Shown here piece by piece: positions 49,102 to 58,062 of a stretch of 58,283 bases of DNA. Positions within the stretch are counted from its first letter, which is position 1. Each line of letters begins with the position of its first letter. A program made the position numbers and the translations under genes. The stretch comes from JBDKVA01 sp039679375 (GTDB lineage Bacteria > Bacillota > Clostridia > Acetivibrionales > DTU013), in the NCBI GenBank assembly GCA_039679375.1, contig JBDKVA010000132.1:1-58283 (forward strand), in the 5' to 3' direction. The notes under the pieces are model-generated. The model was not told where the DNA came from. It worked only from the letters and a program-made list of their open reading frames with translations, and searched no databases.

Positions 49102-49638
49102 TCAATTTAACTTTTTGTCCTTATCGAAATACTCATCTGCCATCGACCGGATCTTTTCCAGCAGCTCCTTAAGCGAATGAGCCTTGCTGCGTGCACAGGC
49201 ATGTGCGTCCTCATCGCAGAGCAGGCATTTGCGCTTTGAATAACCAAGGGCTTCCCTTGATACTGATAGCCCTTCCAGGCCAATGACGTCAAAATCCCAT
49301 AGCCTTCCCAGAGGATGTGACTCTTCGATTTCAAGCATCAGCAGCTTTAATGCACGGGCGTCCATTTCCACGATCACGAATGCCTCATGACCAGTCGGCA
49401 GATCCCTTGTTTCCTGATAGACAGGGAGTATTCCTTTATCCTTCAGCCTGTTTAGAAGCGCACTGCAGCCCTCATAAAAAATATGCCTGCTGCAATCCGT
49501 GTTCTTTTTTGATCCCGGCATATTCACCGTAAAAGAAATCAAAGGAAGGCTGTATGCCGTGATCAGATTTTTCTGCTCCTCGACTCTTTCATCCCTTGCT
49601 TTCAACATCTGTTCCAAAGTGACTTCACATCCGGGCAT
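49102..49638 (-). CDS. citX: Citrate lyase holo-ACP synthase (apo-ACP transferase)
   Basis: 178 residues with SFTVNMPGSKKNT and YQETRDLPTGHEAF, typical of CitX, which attaches the prosthetic group to CitD. A cysteine-rich end (CLLCDEDAHACARS) is also common in the family. The ATG follows GGAGGTTCTATAAG. It lies between citF and citG. Confidence 0.9.
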   Translation of the reverse strand: MPGCEVTLEQMLKARDERVEEQKNLITAYSLPLISFTVNMPGSKKNTDCSRHIFYEGCSALLNRLKDKGILPVYQETRDLPTGHEAFVIVEMDARALKLLMLEIEESHPLGRLWDFDVIGLEGLSVSREALGYSKRKCLLCDEDAHACARSKAHSLKELLEKIRSMADEYFDKDKKLN

Positions 49639-49679
49639 CTTATAGAACCTCCATGCACGTCTTTCCGGGCATTAAATAG

Positions 49680-51239
49680 CTATTCTTCCTTTTTGACCTG
49701 ATGGATCACGTCTATCACCGATCCGTCCCTATACTTAACTATGCCTACGATCTTTTCCTCCCACTGGATCGCTTCGGGTTTTCCAACGATCCTGTCCGCT
49801 TTCGCCTTCAGCTCCTCAATCGATAATACAGGAAGCCCTGCGGATTTCAGGTTGTCGTATAAATCCTTCCTCAATGGGTTGACAGCGATCCCCTGGTCGG
49901 TCACAAGCACATCCACTGTCTGTCCGGGCGTGACGACAGTATTGACCCTGTCCAGAATGGTCGGCATCCTGCCGCGGATCAGCGGCGCTACAATGATCGC
50001 CACAGAAGCGCCGGCAGCCGTGTCGCAGTGTCCTCCTGAAGCGCCTCTTATTACTCCGTCGGAGCCTGTAATGACATTTACATTGAAATCCGTATCGATT
50101 TCCAGAGCGCTCAGCACCACTACATCCAGCTGATGTGCGGCACAGCCTTCATTATCCGGACTTGCATAATATTCCGCATCGATTTGGTGATGGAACCGGT
50201 TGTTCTTCAAGGATTCCACCGCTTTGAGGTCAAAGCTCTGCACATCCAGGATTCTGTGTATCAAGCCTTCTTCATGCATTTCTACGATTTGCTGTGTGAT
50301 ACCGCCCAATGCGAAGCTGGCTTTGATATTGGCGGCAATCATTTTATCCCTCAGGAACCGCGTAGTGGCAAGCGCTGCGCCCCCGGATCCTGTTTGCAGT
50401 GAATAGCCGTCTACAAAATATCCGGATGCTTCGATGACATCCGCTGCATATCTTGCGATCAGTAGCTCCTTTGGATTGGTCGTATAGCGAGTGGCGCCCG
50501 AAACGATCCCTTTAGGGTCTCCGATACAATCGACGACAACAATATAATCCACCTGCGACTCAGGGATTCCGAAGGGTACGTTCGGATACGGCACCAGATT
50601 GTCCGTGATGAGTACGACCTGTTTTGCATAATGCGCGTCAACCTTCGCATAGCCCAGAGAACCGCACGCGGAGGCTGCCGCATTTGCTCTGGAATATCCG
50701 TTCGCATTGCCGTAGGGGTCACACGAGGGCACGCCCAGAAAAGCAACGTCGATGGGAAGCTCGCCGGAAGCAATTGCCCTTGCTCTACCACCGTGTGAAT
50801 TGATAATGACGGGTATATCCATAAGGCCGTTGGAAATCTCATTTGCCAGTTCGCCGCGAAGTCCGCTGGTCTCGATCCTCCGGATCACCCCGCTCTTGAT
50901 ATGCTCGATCAGCGGTGCATGGATGTCCTGCAATGAGCTGGGAGCCAGCACCAGATCCTTTATGCCCATCCTTGCAATCGTATTCATGACCATATTGATG
51001 ACATAATCTCCATTCCGGAAATGATGATGGAACGATATCGTCATCCCATCCTTCAAACCGGTTGCTTCGATCGCCTTTTCCAGCGAGTCCACGATCTTGT
51101 TCTTGCTGCGGTTGTGCTGGCGGTCCTTCAGCCTTTCAATATTCTTAGCCTGTCCATTGACCAGTTTTGCGTGATAGGGTTTTAAAAGCCCCAGTCCGTC
51201 TATCTGAATAGGTATATTCCTTTTCACTCCATTTTGCAT
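49680..51239 (-). CDS. citF: Citrate lyase alpha subunit (citrate:acetyl-ACP transferase)
   Basis: 519 residues. The alpha subunit moves citrate onto the acyl carrier protein. The CoA-transferase fold is seen in TISFHHHFRNGDYVINMVMN, GSDGVIRGASGGHCDTAAGA and VTDQGIAVNPLRKDL. Length and order fit CitF. It follows citE by 10 nt. Confidence 0.95.
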   Translation of the reverse strand: MQNGVKRNIPIQIDGLGLLKPYHAKLVNGQAKNIERLKDRQHNRSKNKIVDSLEKAIEATGLKDGMTISFHHHFRNGDYVINMVMNTIARMGIKDLVLAPSSLQDIHAPLIEHIKSGVIRRIETSGLRGELANEISNGLMDIPVIINSHGGRARAIASGELPIDVAFLGVPSCDPYGNANGYSRANAAASACGSLGYAKVDAHYAKQVVLITDNLVPYPNVPFGIPESQVDYIVVVDCIGDPKGIVSGATRYTTNPKELLIARYAADVIEASGYFVDGYSLQTGSGGAALATTRFLRDKMIAANIKASFALGGITQQIVEMHEEGLIHRILDVQSFDLKAVESLKNNRFHHQIDAEYYASPDNEGCAAHQLDVVVLSALEIDTDFNVNVITGSDGVIRGASGGHCDTAAGASVAIIVAPLIRGRMPTILDRVNTVVTPGQTVDVLVTDQGIAVNPLRKDLYDNLKSAGLPVLSIEELKAKADRIVGKPEAIQWEEKIVGIVKYRDGSVIDVIHQVKKEE

Positions 51240-51249
51240 CTATTCCACC

Positions 51250-52131
51250 TCACTCCACACATACTTTTGCTGCATTGGCCAAAGCAAGTACTCTTTGCGC
51301 CCTTGCCACAATTGGCCTGTCGATCATTTTACCATTTAGGACGGCAACACCGGAGCCTTTTTCAGCAGCTTCATTGCTTGCCTCAATAATTTTCATGGAT
51401 TTAAGGACTTCATCCTTTGTCGGTGTGTATACCTTATTTATAGCTTCAATCTGGCGCGGGTTTATAATGGATTTCCCGTCAAAACCAAGCTGCTTGATGA
51501 GTTTGACTTCATTGATAAAGCCTTCCTCGTCATTCACATTCGAAAAGACCGTATCAATAGCGTCAATGCCGGCTGCCCTTGCAGCAAACAGGATCATGCT
51601 CCTTGCAGTCAGAAGCTCGATTCCTTCATGAGAACGGTTTGTTTTCAGATCGGTAACAAAGTCCTCCGCACCAAGCGCAATACCGATAATACGGTTGCTT
51701 GCAACGGCAATCTGCTGCGCATTCAAAACTCCCTTTGCACTTTCGATCGCAACGAATATTTTTACTGTTCCCTGCTCCATTCCTTCCGATTTTTCGATCT
51801 CTGAAATTAACTGGTCTGCTTCCAGCACATCCTGTGCTGTCTCCGTCTTCGGCATGCGTATGGCGTGAGGCTTAGCCCGCACGATCGCTTCATAGTCATC
51901 TCTTCCGTATGGCGTGTTCAGCGCATTGACCCTTACGAGCACTTCCGTTTCACCATAATCGATGGACTTCAGCGCATAATACACAAGCAGACGCGCAGCA
52001 TCCTTTTCATTGACCGAGACTGAATCCTCAAGGTCGATCATGATCGAATCAGCCCCGTATATATGGGCGTCCCGTATCATTCCGGGATTGTTGCCCGGTA
52101 CAAAAAGCATCGTCCGTCTTAATTTCTGCAT
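51250..52131 (-). CDS. citE: Citrate lyase beta subunit
   Basis: 293 residues. CitE splits citryl-ACP into oxaloacetate and acetyl-ACP. The HpcH/HpaI fold is clear: LFVPGNNPGMIRDAHIYGAD, MIDLEDSV, RVNALNTPYG, IFVAIESAKGVLNA, IGIALGAEDFVTDL. It starts directly after citD behind GGGAGGTGAAATAG. Confidence 0.96.
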   Translation of the reverse strand: MQKLRRTMLFVPGNNPGMIRDAHIYGADSIMIDLEDSVSVNEKDAARLLVYYALKSIDYGETEVLVRVNALNTPYGRDDYEAIVRAKPHAIRMPKTETAQDVLEADQLISEIEKSEGMEQGTVKIFVAIESAKGVLNAQQIAVASNRIIGIALGAEDFVTDLKTNRSHEGIELLTARSMILFAARAAGIDAIDTVFSNVNDEEGFINEVKLIKQLGFDGKSIINPRQIEAINKVYTPTKDEVLKSMKIIEASNEAAEKGSGVAVLNGKMIDRPIVARAQRVLALANAAKVCVE

Positions 52132-52419
52132 CTATTTCACCTCCCATGGAAAGCATTTGCTCTGCGTCGCCCTGCCCACCGCGGCTGTAACACGCGCCTT
52201 GATCGTACAGTCAAGGGCACCCTTATCATTTGCACGGACAAGGACGTCATTCACTCCCAATTCTTCGAGCTTTTCCTTGATCACTTTTCTGATCTGATTG
52301 CCAAATTGCCTTTCAACGGTGCTCTTCAACTGGATTTCAATCCCCTTGCCTTCATTGGGCTCCAAAGAAATAGTAATATCACTGGATTCAAGAGTACCTG
52401 CTATTCCTACGCTATCCAT
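52132..52419 (-). CDS. citD: Citrate lyase acyl carrier protein (gamma subunit)
   Basis: About 95 residues. The N-terminal GIAGTLESSDITI holds the serine that carries the triphosphoribosyl-dephospho-CoA group (first Ser of LESSD, matching Ser14 of E. coli CitD). The ATG at 52419 lies 12 nt after GGGAGG; the ATG at 52431 overlaps that site and is less likely. It is followed at once by citE. Confidence 0.92.
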   Translation of the reverse strand: MDSVGIAGTLESSDITISLEPNEGKGIEIQLKSTVERQFGNQIRKVIKEKLEELGVNDVLVRANDKGALDCTIKARVTAAVGRATQSKCFPWEVK

Positions 52420-52541
52420 CTGGTAAATCATCCTCCCGTTAAGATATTTCTTGATTTTTATTAATTGAATGACATTTCCTAAACGGCCGTCTTCGTTTAT
52501 GCTTCTTAGTTTATGTGAAATGTTGAAATGACAAATGTTAA

Positions 52542-53576
52542 CTAGCCTGCCTTAATCTTTTTAATTATCTGTTCGCCTTCTTTCGATAAAAGAAAATGCA
52601 ATGTGGTTTCAGGGACCAGTTCTTTCACTGCATCCATATCGCCTCTCCCGATCAACTCCCGGACCCTTGAGGCACTGATGGCATTTCCGCCCGATGCCAT
52701 TCTCGGTACGATTTCCACTTCAATTCCCTTAGGCGGCAGGATCCGGCCCATCATCCTGTTATAGGCTGCCGTAACCGGGCAATATGGTTCTTCTCCTACA
52801 AATCTTTTCCGGATATCCAGTCTTTTTGCTATATATTGTGAAAATATTTCAAGGTCAAGCCCTGCATGAATTTCTACCACATCTTCGTACTGTTTAATAA
52901 AATAGGATGGAAACGTTGCGTTGGAAATAATATAATCCCTGCCTTTATGAACGGAGATGTTGGGTATATGGGCTGCCCCTTCACGTACAAGCCTGTATCG
53001 GACTTCCGCCGGGAATAAAGACCGGTCCTCCCAAACGACAAACACGTGAAGCATTTCACATCTGGCGGCAGCGTACTCCAACAGATATTTATGTCCGATG
53101 GTGAAAGGGTTGCAGTTGACCACGACCGCTGCGGAAGGGACAATTGTACCGGTCTGGGCCGCAATTTCGTCCAGGTATCTTTTGATGCCGTCCGGCCGGT
53201 TTTCCATTAAAACGACTTTGTCCCTGACCTCCGCCACAGGGTAGAATCCCAGTTCCGAAAAGATCCGCCTGTTTTCAGGCTTTGTATAAATGAACAGATG
53301 CGTCCTGCCCCTTGCATACTGTTCATTTACAAGGTGTGTGATGACCCTGGCAGAGAGTCCCTGGCCTTTATATTCATTATCTACGGCAATGCATTTCAAA
53401 ACACGGTCTGAGAAGGAGCCGGAAGCGACGATCCTGTCACTGTCTGTAATAATCATGGTATACTCGATATCCTTGTCCATGGACAGGCCTTGCCCGTTTA
53501 AGAAGGCTTTCAACTTTTCCTTCTCTTTTTCGGATGACAGTTTCAGAACCGATTCCTGCAAATGATCCATAAACAT
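52542..53576 (-). CDS. citC: Citrate lyase ligase (acetate:SH-citrate lyase ligase)
   Basis: About 344 residues: an N-terminal GNAT-like domain (YKGQGLSARVITHLVNEQY) and a nucleotidyltransferase domain with NPFTIGHKYL and ISASRVREL. CitC acetylates the thiol of the prosthetic group and so activates citrate lyase. I take the ATG at 53576, 7 nt after GGAGG, rather than an extended start at 53600. Confidence 0.93.
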   Translation of the reverse strand: MFMDHLQESVLKLSSEKEKEKLKAFLNGQGLSMDKDIEYTMIITDSDRIVASGSFSDRVLKCIAVDNEYKGQGLSARVITHLVNEQYARGRTHLFIYTKPENRRIFSELGFYPVAEVRDKVVLMENRPDGIKRYLDEIAAQTGTIVPSAAVVVNCNPFTIGHKYLLEYAAARCEMLHVFVVWEDRSLFPAEVRYRLVREGAAHIPNISVHKGRDYIISNATFPSYFIKQYEDVVEIHAGLDLEIFSQYIAKRLDIRKRFVGEEPYCPVTAAYNRMMGRILPPKGIEVEIVPRMASGGNAISASRVRELIGRGDMDAVKELVPETTLHFLLSKEGEQIIKKIKAG

Positions 53577-53600
53577 GCTGTTTCCTCCGACTCCAACCAA

Positions 53601-53694
53601 TGTGGGCTACCGCCCACAACCCAACGAATGTACTTATTGCCGCGAATGTGAAACTATTTTCTTGTTTTTTTGTTGCAATTTCGCGGCAATAAGT
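53601..53694 (-). repeat. Two hairpins between icd and citC
   Basis: TGTGGGC-TACC-GCCCACA (53601-53618) is a tight 7-bp hairpin. A longer perfect inverted repeat follows: ACTTATTGCCGCGAA (53632-53646) with TTCGCGGCAATAAGT (53680-53694), 33-nt loop. Neither has a proper T-run. They may be an RNA-processing or stability element within the operon, or a small mobile-type repeat. Confidence 0.6.
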
Positions 53695-53704
53695 TACTGA
53701 CCAA

Positions 53705-54916
53705 TCAGGCAATTGCCTCAAGACGTTTCCTTACCTCCAGCAGGAATTCCTCAGTATTCACAACTGTCCTTTCCGGCGTTGTCAGAAGAAGGTCAAGATC
53801 CTTTGTAATAACGCCTTCTTCTATTGTCTGAATAGAAGCTTTCTCCAGCTTTTCGGCAAATGCCGCCAGTTCCGTCAGGCCATCCAGCTCACCACGTTTT
53901 CTCAGTGCACCCGACCATGCAAAGATCGTAGCCATGGAATTAGTGGATGTCTTTTCTCCTTTCAGATGCTTGTAATAATGCCTCTGGACAGTACCGTGCG
54001 CAGCTTCGAATTCATAATTGCCTTCAGGCGACACCAGCACGGAGGTCATCATGGCAAGGCTGCCGAAAGCTGTAGCTACCAGGTCGGACATGACGTCCCC
54101 GTCGTAATTCTTGCATGCCCACAGCACGCCGCCCTCCGACCTTACTACACGCGCTACCAGGTCGTCGATAAGCGTATAGAAATATTCAATGCCCGCCGCC
54201 TTGAATTTATCAGCAAATTCGTTTTCGTAAATTTCCTGGAATATGTCTTTGAATGTATGATCATAGATCTTTGAAATCGTATCTTTCGTAGAGAACCAGA
54301 GGTCGATTTTCTGGTCGACGGCGAAATTGAAACAAGCCTTCGCAAAGCTCCGGATCGAATCATCCAGATTGTGCATCCCCATTACGACGCCTTTTCCTTT
54401 AAACTCCTGAACCAGTTTTTTCGTTACCTCCCCCTTTTCCGATGTATAGACCAGTTCAACCTTCCCGGGCTGTTCCACACGGTACTCTACATTTTTATAA
54501 ATATCTCCGTATGCATGCCTTGCAATGGTGATCGGTTTTTTCCATGACGGTATATAGGGAGTCAGGTTGTTTACAATGATCGGGGTACGGAATACAGTCC
54601 CGTCCAGGATGCTCCTGATCGTACCGTTAGGGCTTTTCCACATCTGCTTGAGATTGTACTCCGTTACTCTTGCCGCATTCGGGGTAATCGTGGCGCATTT
54701 GACACCTACGCCGTATTTTTTGATTGCGTTGGCTGCATCAATAGTGATCTGGTCGTTTGTTTCGTCCCTTTTTTGAATACCCAGGTCATAATACTCTGTT
54801 TTAAGGTCGATGAACGGCTTCAACAAAATATCTTTAATCATGCTCCAGATGATCCTGGTCATTTCATCCCCGTCCATCTCAACAAGTGGCGTCTTCATGG
54901 CAATCTTTCTGTTCAT
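53705..54916 (-). CDS. icd: NADP-dependent isocitrate dehydrogenase, eukaryote-like type
   Basis: 403 residues. It makes 2-oxoglutarate and NADPH from isocitrate. The opening VEMDGDEMTRIIWSMIKD, YYDLGIQKRDETNDQIT, KSPNGTIRSILDGTVFR and EAAHGTVQRHYYKH are those of the homodimeric, eukaryote-like subfamily rather than the E. coli type. The ATG at 54916 follows AGGAGAGAGTTAATT. It lies between acn and the cit genes. Confidence 0.93.
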   Translation of the reverse strand: MNRKIAMKTPLVEMDGDEMTRIIWSMIKDILLKPFIDLKTEYYDLGIQKRDETNDQITIDAANAIKKYGVGVKCATITPNAARVTEYNLKQMWKSPNGTIRSILDGTVFRTPIIVNNLTPYIPSWKKPITIARHAYGDIYKNVEYRVEQPGKVELVYTSEKGEVTKKLVQEFKGKGVVMGMHNLDDSIRSFAKACFNFAVDQKIDLWFSTKDTISKIYDHTFKDIFQEIYENEFADKFKAAGIEYFYTLIDDLVARVVRSEGGVLWACKNYDGDVMSDLVATAFGSLAMMTSVLVSPEGNYEFEAAHGTVQRHYYKHLKGEKTSTNSMATIFAWSGALRKRGELDGLTELAAFAEKLEKASIQTIEEGVITKDLDLLLTTPERTVVNTEEFLLEVRKRLEAIA

Positions 54917-54947
54917 AATTAACTCTCTCCTCACTATATTATGACTC

Positions 54948-55035
54948 TTTAATGCTTCACATAATCTTAATGTTTCATGTGATCTTAATGCTTCACTTCA
55001 TCTTAACACTTAATCTTAATGCTTCACTTTATTTT
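54948..55035. repeat. Degenerate short tandem repeat between acn and icd
   Basis: About five imperfect units of roughly 13-19 bp built on CTTAATGCTTCACTTCAT fill most of the acn-icd gap. No hairpin is evident. Confidence 0.65.
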
Positions 55036-55043
55036 GCCGCAGT

Positions 55044-56963
55044 TCATATCTTTTTCTTGATCCACGGGAGCTTGCCGCCCAGCTTCAAAATCTCGGCATC
55101 CAGCTTGGACAATGTGTGTACCAATGCGATGTCAATACCCTTTGTTACATTCTTCAAAACAACTTCACCCTTCAGGTCGCCAATTACAACATGAAGGACA
55201 TCTCCAGGTTCAACCTTGTCATAGTCGGCCGGGTTTTTGAAAGTAAGAGGTACAATGCCGAAATTAACAAGGTTTGCAAGATGAATACGTGCAAATGATT
55301 TTACAATGACTGCCTTTACACCCAGATACTTTGGAGCCAGTGCAGCATGCTCACGGCTTGACCCCTGTCCGTAATTTTCTCCGCCGATAATAAAGCCGCC
55401 CTTCTTTTCAAGCGCTCTCTTATAGAAACTGCTGTCAACCGATTCGAAAACATATTTTGATATTTCAGGCACATTACTGCGCAGCGGCAGAATTTTCGCT
55501 CCTGCAGGCATGATATGGTCGGTCGTGATGTTATCTCCCACCCTGATCAGCACCTCACCCTCCAAAACGTCGGGAAGCGCCGGGAACATAGGTAGCGGCT
55601 GGATATTGGGTCCAAAGGATACTTTTACATTTTTCGCATCCTCATATGGCAGAGGTTTAATAATCATATTATCATTGACAAGGAATTTATCAGGCATCTC
55701 AACTCCAGGATATTCACCCAATTCCCTCGGATCCGCCAGAACACCTTTTAACGCTGTTGCCACCGCCACTTCAGGACTTACCAGCATTACCTGCGCATCC
55801 TTTGTTCCGCTCCTGCCTTCGAAATTCCTGTTAAACGTACGGACTGACACTCCTGCCGAACACGGTGCAGAACCCATGCCAATGCAAGGTCCGCATGCAT
55901 TCTCCAGCAGGCGTGCTCCGGCCTGGACAAGGTATTTCATCTCGCCGCTGTCAACCAGATGTTCAACTACCTGCCTGGAACCGGGACTTATCGTCAGGCT
56001 GATGTTTTCCGAAATCGTTCTTCCTTTTAAGGCATTTGCTACTACTTTCATATCTCTGAGGGAGGAATTGGTGCATGAACCGATGGAGACCTGATCCACC
56101 TTCATTCCGGCAACTTCCTTTACAGTCTTTACATTACCCGGACTGTGCGGCAGTGCAACCATAGGCTCCAGCTCACTCAGGTTTATTTCAATGATATCGT
56201 CATATACGGCATTTTCATCAGGCAGCAGCTCTTTCCACTGCTCGCCCCTTCCCTGGGCTTCGAGAAATTTCTTCGTGACCTCGTCGCTTGGGAAAATACT
56301 GGTGGTGCAGCCGGTTTCCGTTCCCATATTCGTAATGGTGGCCCTGTCGGGAACACTCAGGTTTTTGATTCCCGGGCCTGTATATTCGAGCACCTTGCCT
56401 ACTCCGCCCTTTACATCGATACGCCGTAGAACCTCCAGAATAACATCCTTCGCAGAGACCCAGTCCGAAAGTTTTCCGGTCAGCTTCACGCCTACTACAG
56501 AAGGATATTTAATCCGGAATGCATCCCCGGCCATGGCAACTGCAACATCCAGCCCACCGGCGCCCATTGCGAAGCAGCCTATACCGCCGGCTGTAGGAGT
56601 ATGGCTGTCAGAGCCGATCAGAGTTTTTCCGGGGCGTGCAAACCTCTCCAGGAAAACCTGGTGGCATATACCATTTCCAGGTCTGGAGAAATGGATCCCG
56701 TATTTCTGTGCTACGGACTGCAAATACCGGTGATCGTCCGCATTCTTAAAATCTGTCTGAAGCGTATTATGGTCTACAAAGCTCACGCTTAATTCTGTCC
56801 TGATACGATCAATTCCAATTGCTTCAAATTGCAGATAGGCCATCGTTCCCGTTGCATCCTGCGTCAGCGTGTGGTCGATTTTCAATGCGACCTCCTCGCC
56901 TACTGCGGCTGTCCCCTCCACAATGTGTTCTTTAAGAATTTTTTCTGTAATTGTCCCCGTCAT
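55044..56963 (-). CDS. acn: Aconitate hydratase
   Basis: 639 residues, a compact LeuC-like aconitase with the swivel domain at the C-terminus. The iron-sulfur ligands are Cys in IGSCTNSSLRD and the pair in ACGPCIGMGSAP. GGENYGQGSSREHAALAPKY marks the swivel domain. It interconverts citrate and isocitrate. The ATG follows GGAGATATT. It stands just after the gntR gene. Confidence 0.95.
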   Translation of the reverse strand: MTGTITEKILKEHIVEGTAAVGEEVALKIDHTLTQDATGTMAYLQFEAIGIDRIRTELSVSFVDHNTLQTDFKNADDHRYLQSVAQKYGIHFSRPGNGICHQVFLERFARPGKTLIGSDSHTPTAGGIGCFAMGAGGLDVAVAMAGDAFRIKYPSVVGVKLTGKLSDWVSAKDVILEVLRRIDVKGGVGKVLEYTGPGIKNLSVPDRATITNMGTETGCTTSIFPSDEVTKKFLEAQGRGEQWKELLPDENAVYDDIIEINLSELEPMVALPHSPGNVKTVKEVAGMKVDQVSIGSCTNSSLRDMKVVANALKGRTISENISLTISPGSRQVVEHLVDSGEMKYLVQAGARLLENACGPCIGMGSAPCSAGVSVRTFNRNFEGRSGTKDAQVMLVSPEVAVATALKGVLADPRELGEYPGVEMPDKFLVNDNMIIKPLPYEDAKNVKVSFGPNIQPLPMFPALPDVLEGEVLIRVGDNITTDHIMPAGAKILPLRSNVPEISKYVFESVDSSFYKRALEKKGGFIIGGENYGQGSSREHAALAPKYLGVKAVIVKSFARIHLANLVNFGIVPLTFKNPADYDKVEPGDVLHVVIGDLKGEVVLKNVTKGIDIALVHTLSKLDAEILKLGGKLPWIKKKI

Positions 56964-56991
56964 AATATCTCCTCCAATTTATTTAGATTCT

Positions 56992-57984
56992 TTAAATTGA
57001 TTCCGACAGCAGTTTATGGGCACGTTCCTCAATATAGATCAAAGAACCTCTTTCGATCTGATACCTGAAATCTATGATATTTCCACCCCTTCCCCTGAAG
57101 TAATGCAATTGTTTTTCAAGCTTCTGATTATTGAGCAGCAAAAAATGAGGAATGATCAGTACATCGCACTCCAGCAGCAATTTGTCCACCTTGCGCAAAT
57201 CATCCTCAAACGCAGATTCCACTTTTGATATGTCAATATTCATCGATTCCAGTCTTGTGTACATAAGGTTTTTAAAATTATTGCTTTTTACAATCATACC
57301 GATCTTGAAGCTTTTAGGAACCGTAGCGATCGAAATGACGGTGTCCTGCGTAGGGGAAACAGCCGCCTTGCAGATCCTGTCCTTCAGAGAATGGATCATA
57401 CCGGCGACCTGTTCATAGTGGGTGATTGTAGTAATAATGATATCATAATCTTCGAAAACCTTTTCCGGATTCGAATATTTCAGCATATCATCCAGGAGGA
57501 ACATTCTGACTGTAATATTCGCAAAGCTCGAGAACTGCTCTTTGAAAACGGCAAGAGATTCCTCATTGCAATCAATCGTAGCAATATTAACTTTCTTTTG
57601 CGGATTTGCTCTTTCCGATATGGCAAGATCAACAAGCGCCTGAATCTCACCCGGAGTGAAATTCAAAGTCTCCAGACTGGTCAGGAATTCTTCGATGTAC
57701 CCGCCGGCCAGTTCTTTCCGGTACGTCTCGGTGATTTTCTTTTCTTTTCTTACAAAACTCCCGCTTCCCTGAATGACTTCGATAACATTATCTCTCTTCA
57801 GTTCCTCGTAAGCTTTGTTAACAGTTCCTCTGGCCAGATTCAGGCTTACGCAGAGCTCCCTTTCAGTCGGCAGCCGTTCACCGGGCTTCAGCGTCCCATT
57901 TTCTATAGCTTCTCGGATCTGTCCGGCTATTTGCCTATATACGCCCATACTTGAATTTCGATCGATACTTATACAAAACTCCAT
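56992..57984 (-). CDS. GntR family regulator of the citrate operon
   Basis: 330 residues. The N-terminal winged helix is complete (GERLPTERELCVSLNLARGT, VIQGSGSFVRKE). The large C-terminal region (about 90-330) has alternating alpha/beta segments (DYDIIITTITHYEQV, KSFKIGMIVKSNNFKNL) like a periplasmic-binding-protein or DUF-type sensor, not an aminotransferase. It is the first gene of the operon and probably senses citrate or a related metabolite. A palindrome lies 12 nt upstream of its start. Confidence 0.85.
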   Translation of the reverse strand: MEFCISIDRNSSMGVYRQIAGQIREAIENGTLKPGERLPTERELCVSLNLARGTVNKAYEELKRDNVIEVIQGSGSFVRKEKKITETYRKELAGGYIEEFLTSLETLNFTPGEIQALVDLAISERANPQKKVNIATIDCNEESLAVFKEQFSSFANITVRMFLLDDMLKYSNPEKVFEDYDIIITTITHYEQVAGMIHSLKDRICKAAVSPTQDTVISIATVPKSFKIGMIVKSNNFKNLMYTRLESMNIDISKVESAFEDDLRKVDKLLLECDVLIIPHFLLLNNQKLEKQLHYFRGRGGNIIDFRYQIERGSLIYIEERAHKLLSESI

Positions 57985-57995
57985 TTTTTGTCTCC

Positions 57996-58062
57996 ATTGG
58001 TATAGTCCAATTTTATAAGTGGTCTATGTGTTTAGTATAAATGCTGGAAAATAATTTGTCAA
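57996..58062 (-). promoter_or_regulatory. Promoter and probable GntR operator of the citrate operon
   Basis: TTGACA (58057-58062), 17-nt spacer, TATACT (58034-58039). Downstream is the palindrome ATTGGTATAGTCCAAT (57996-58011), and a second related half-site TGGTCTA at 58020-58026. The location fits autorepression by the GntR protein. Confidence 0.7.
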
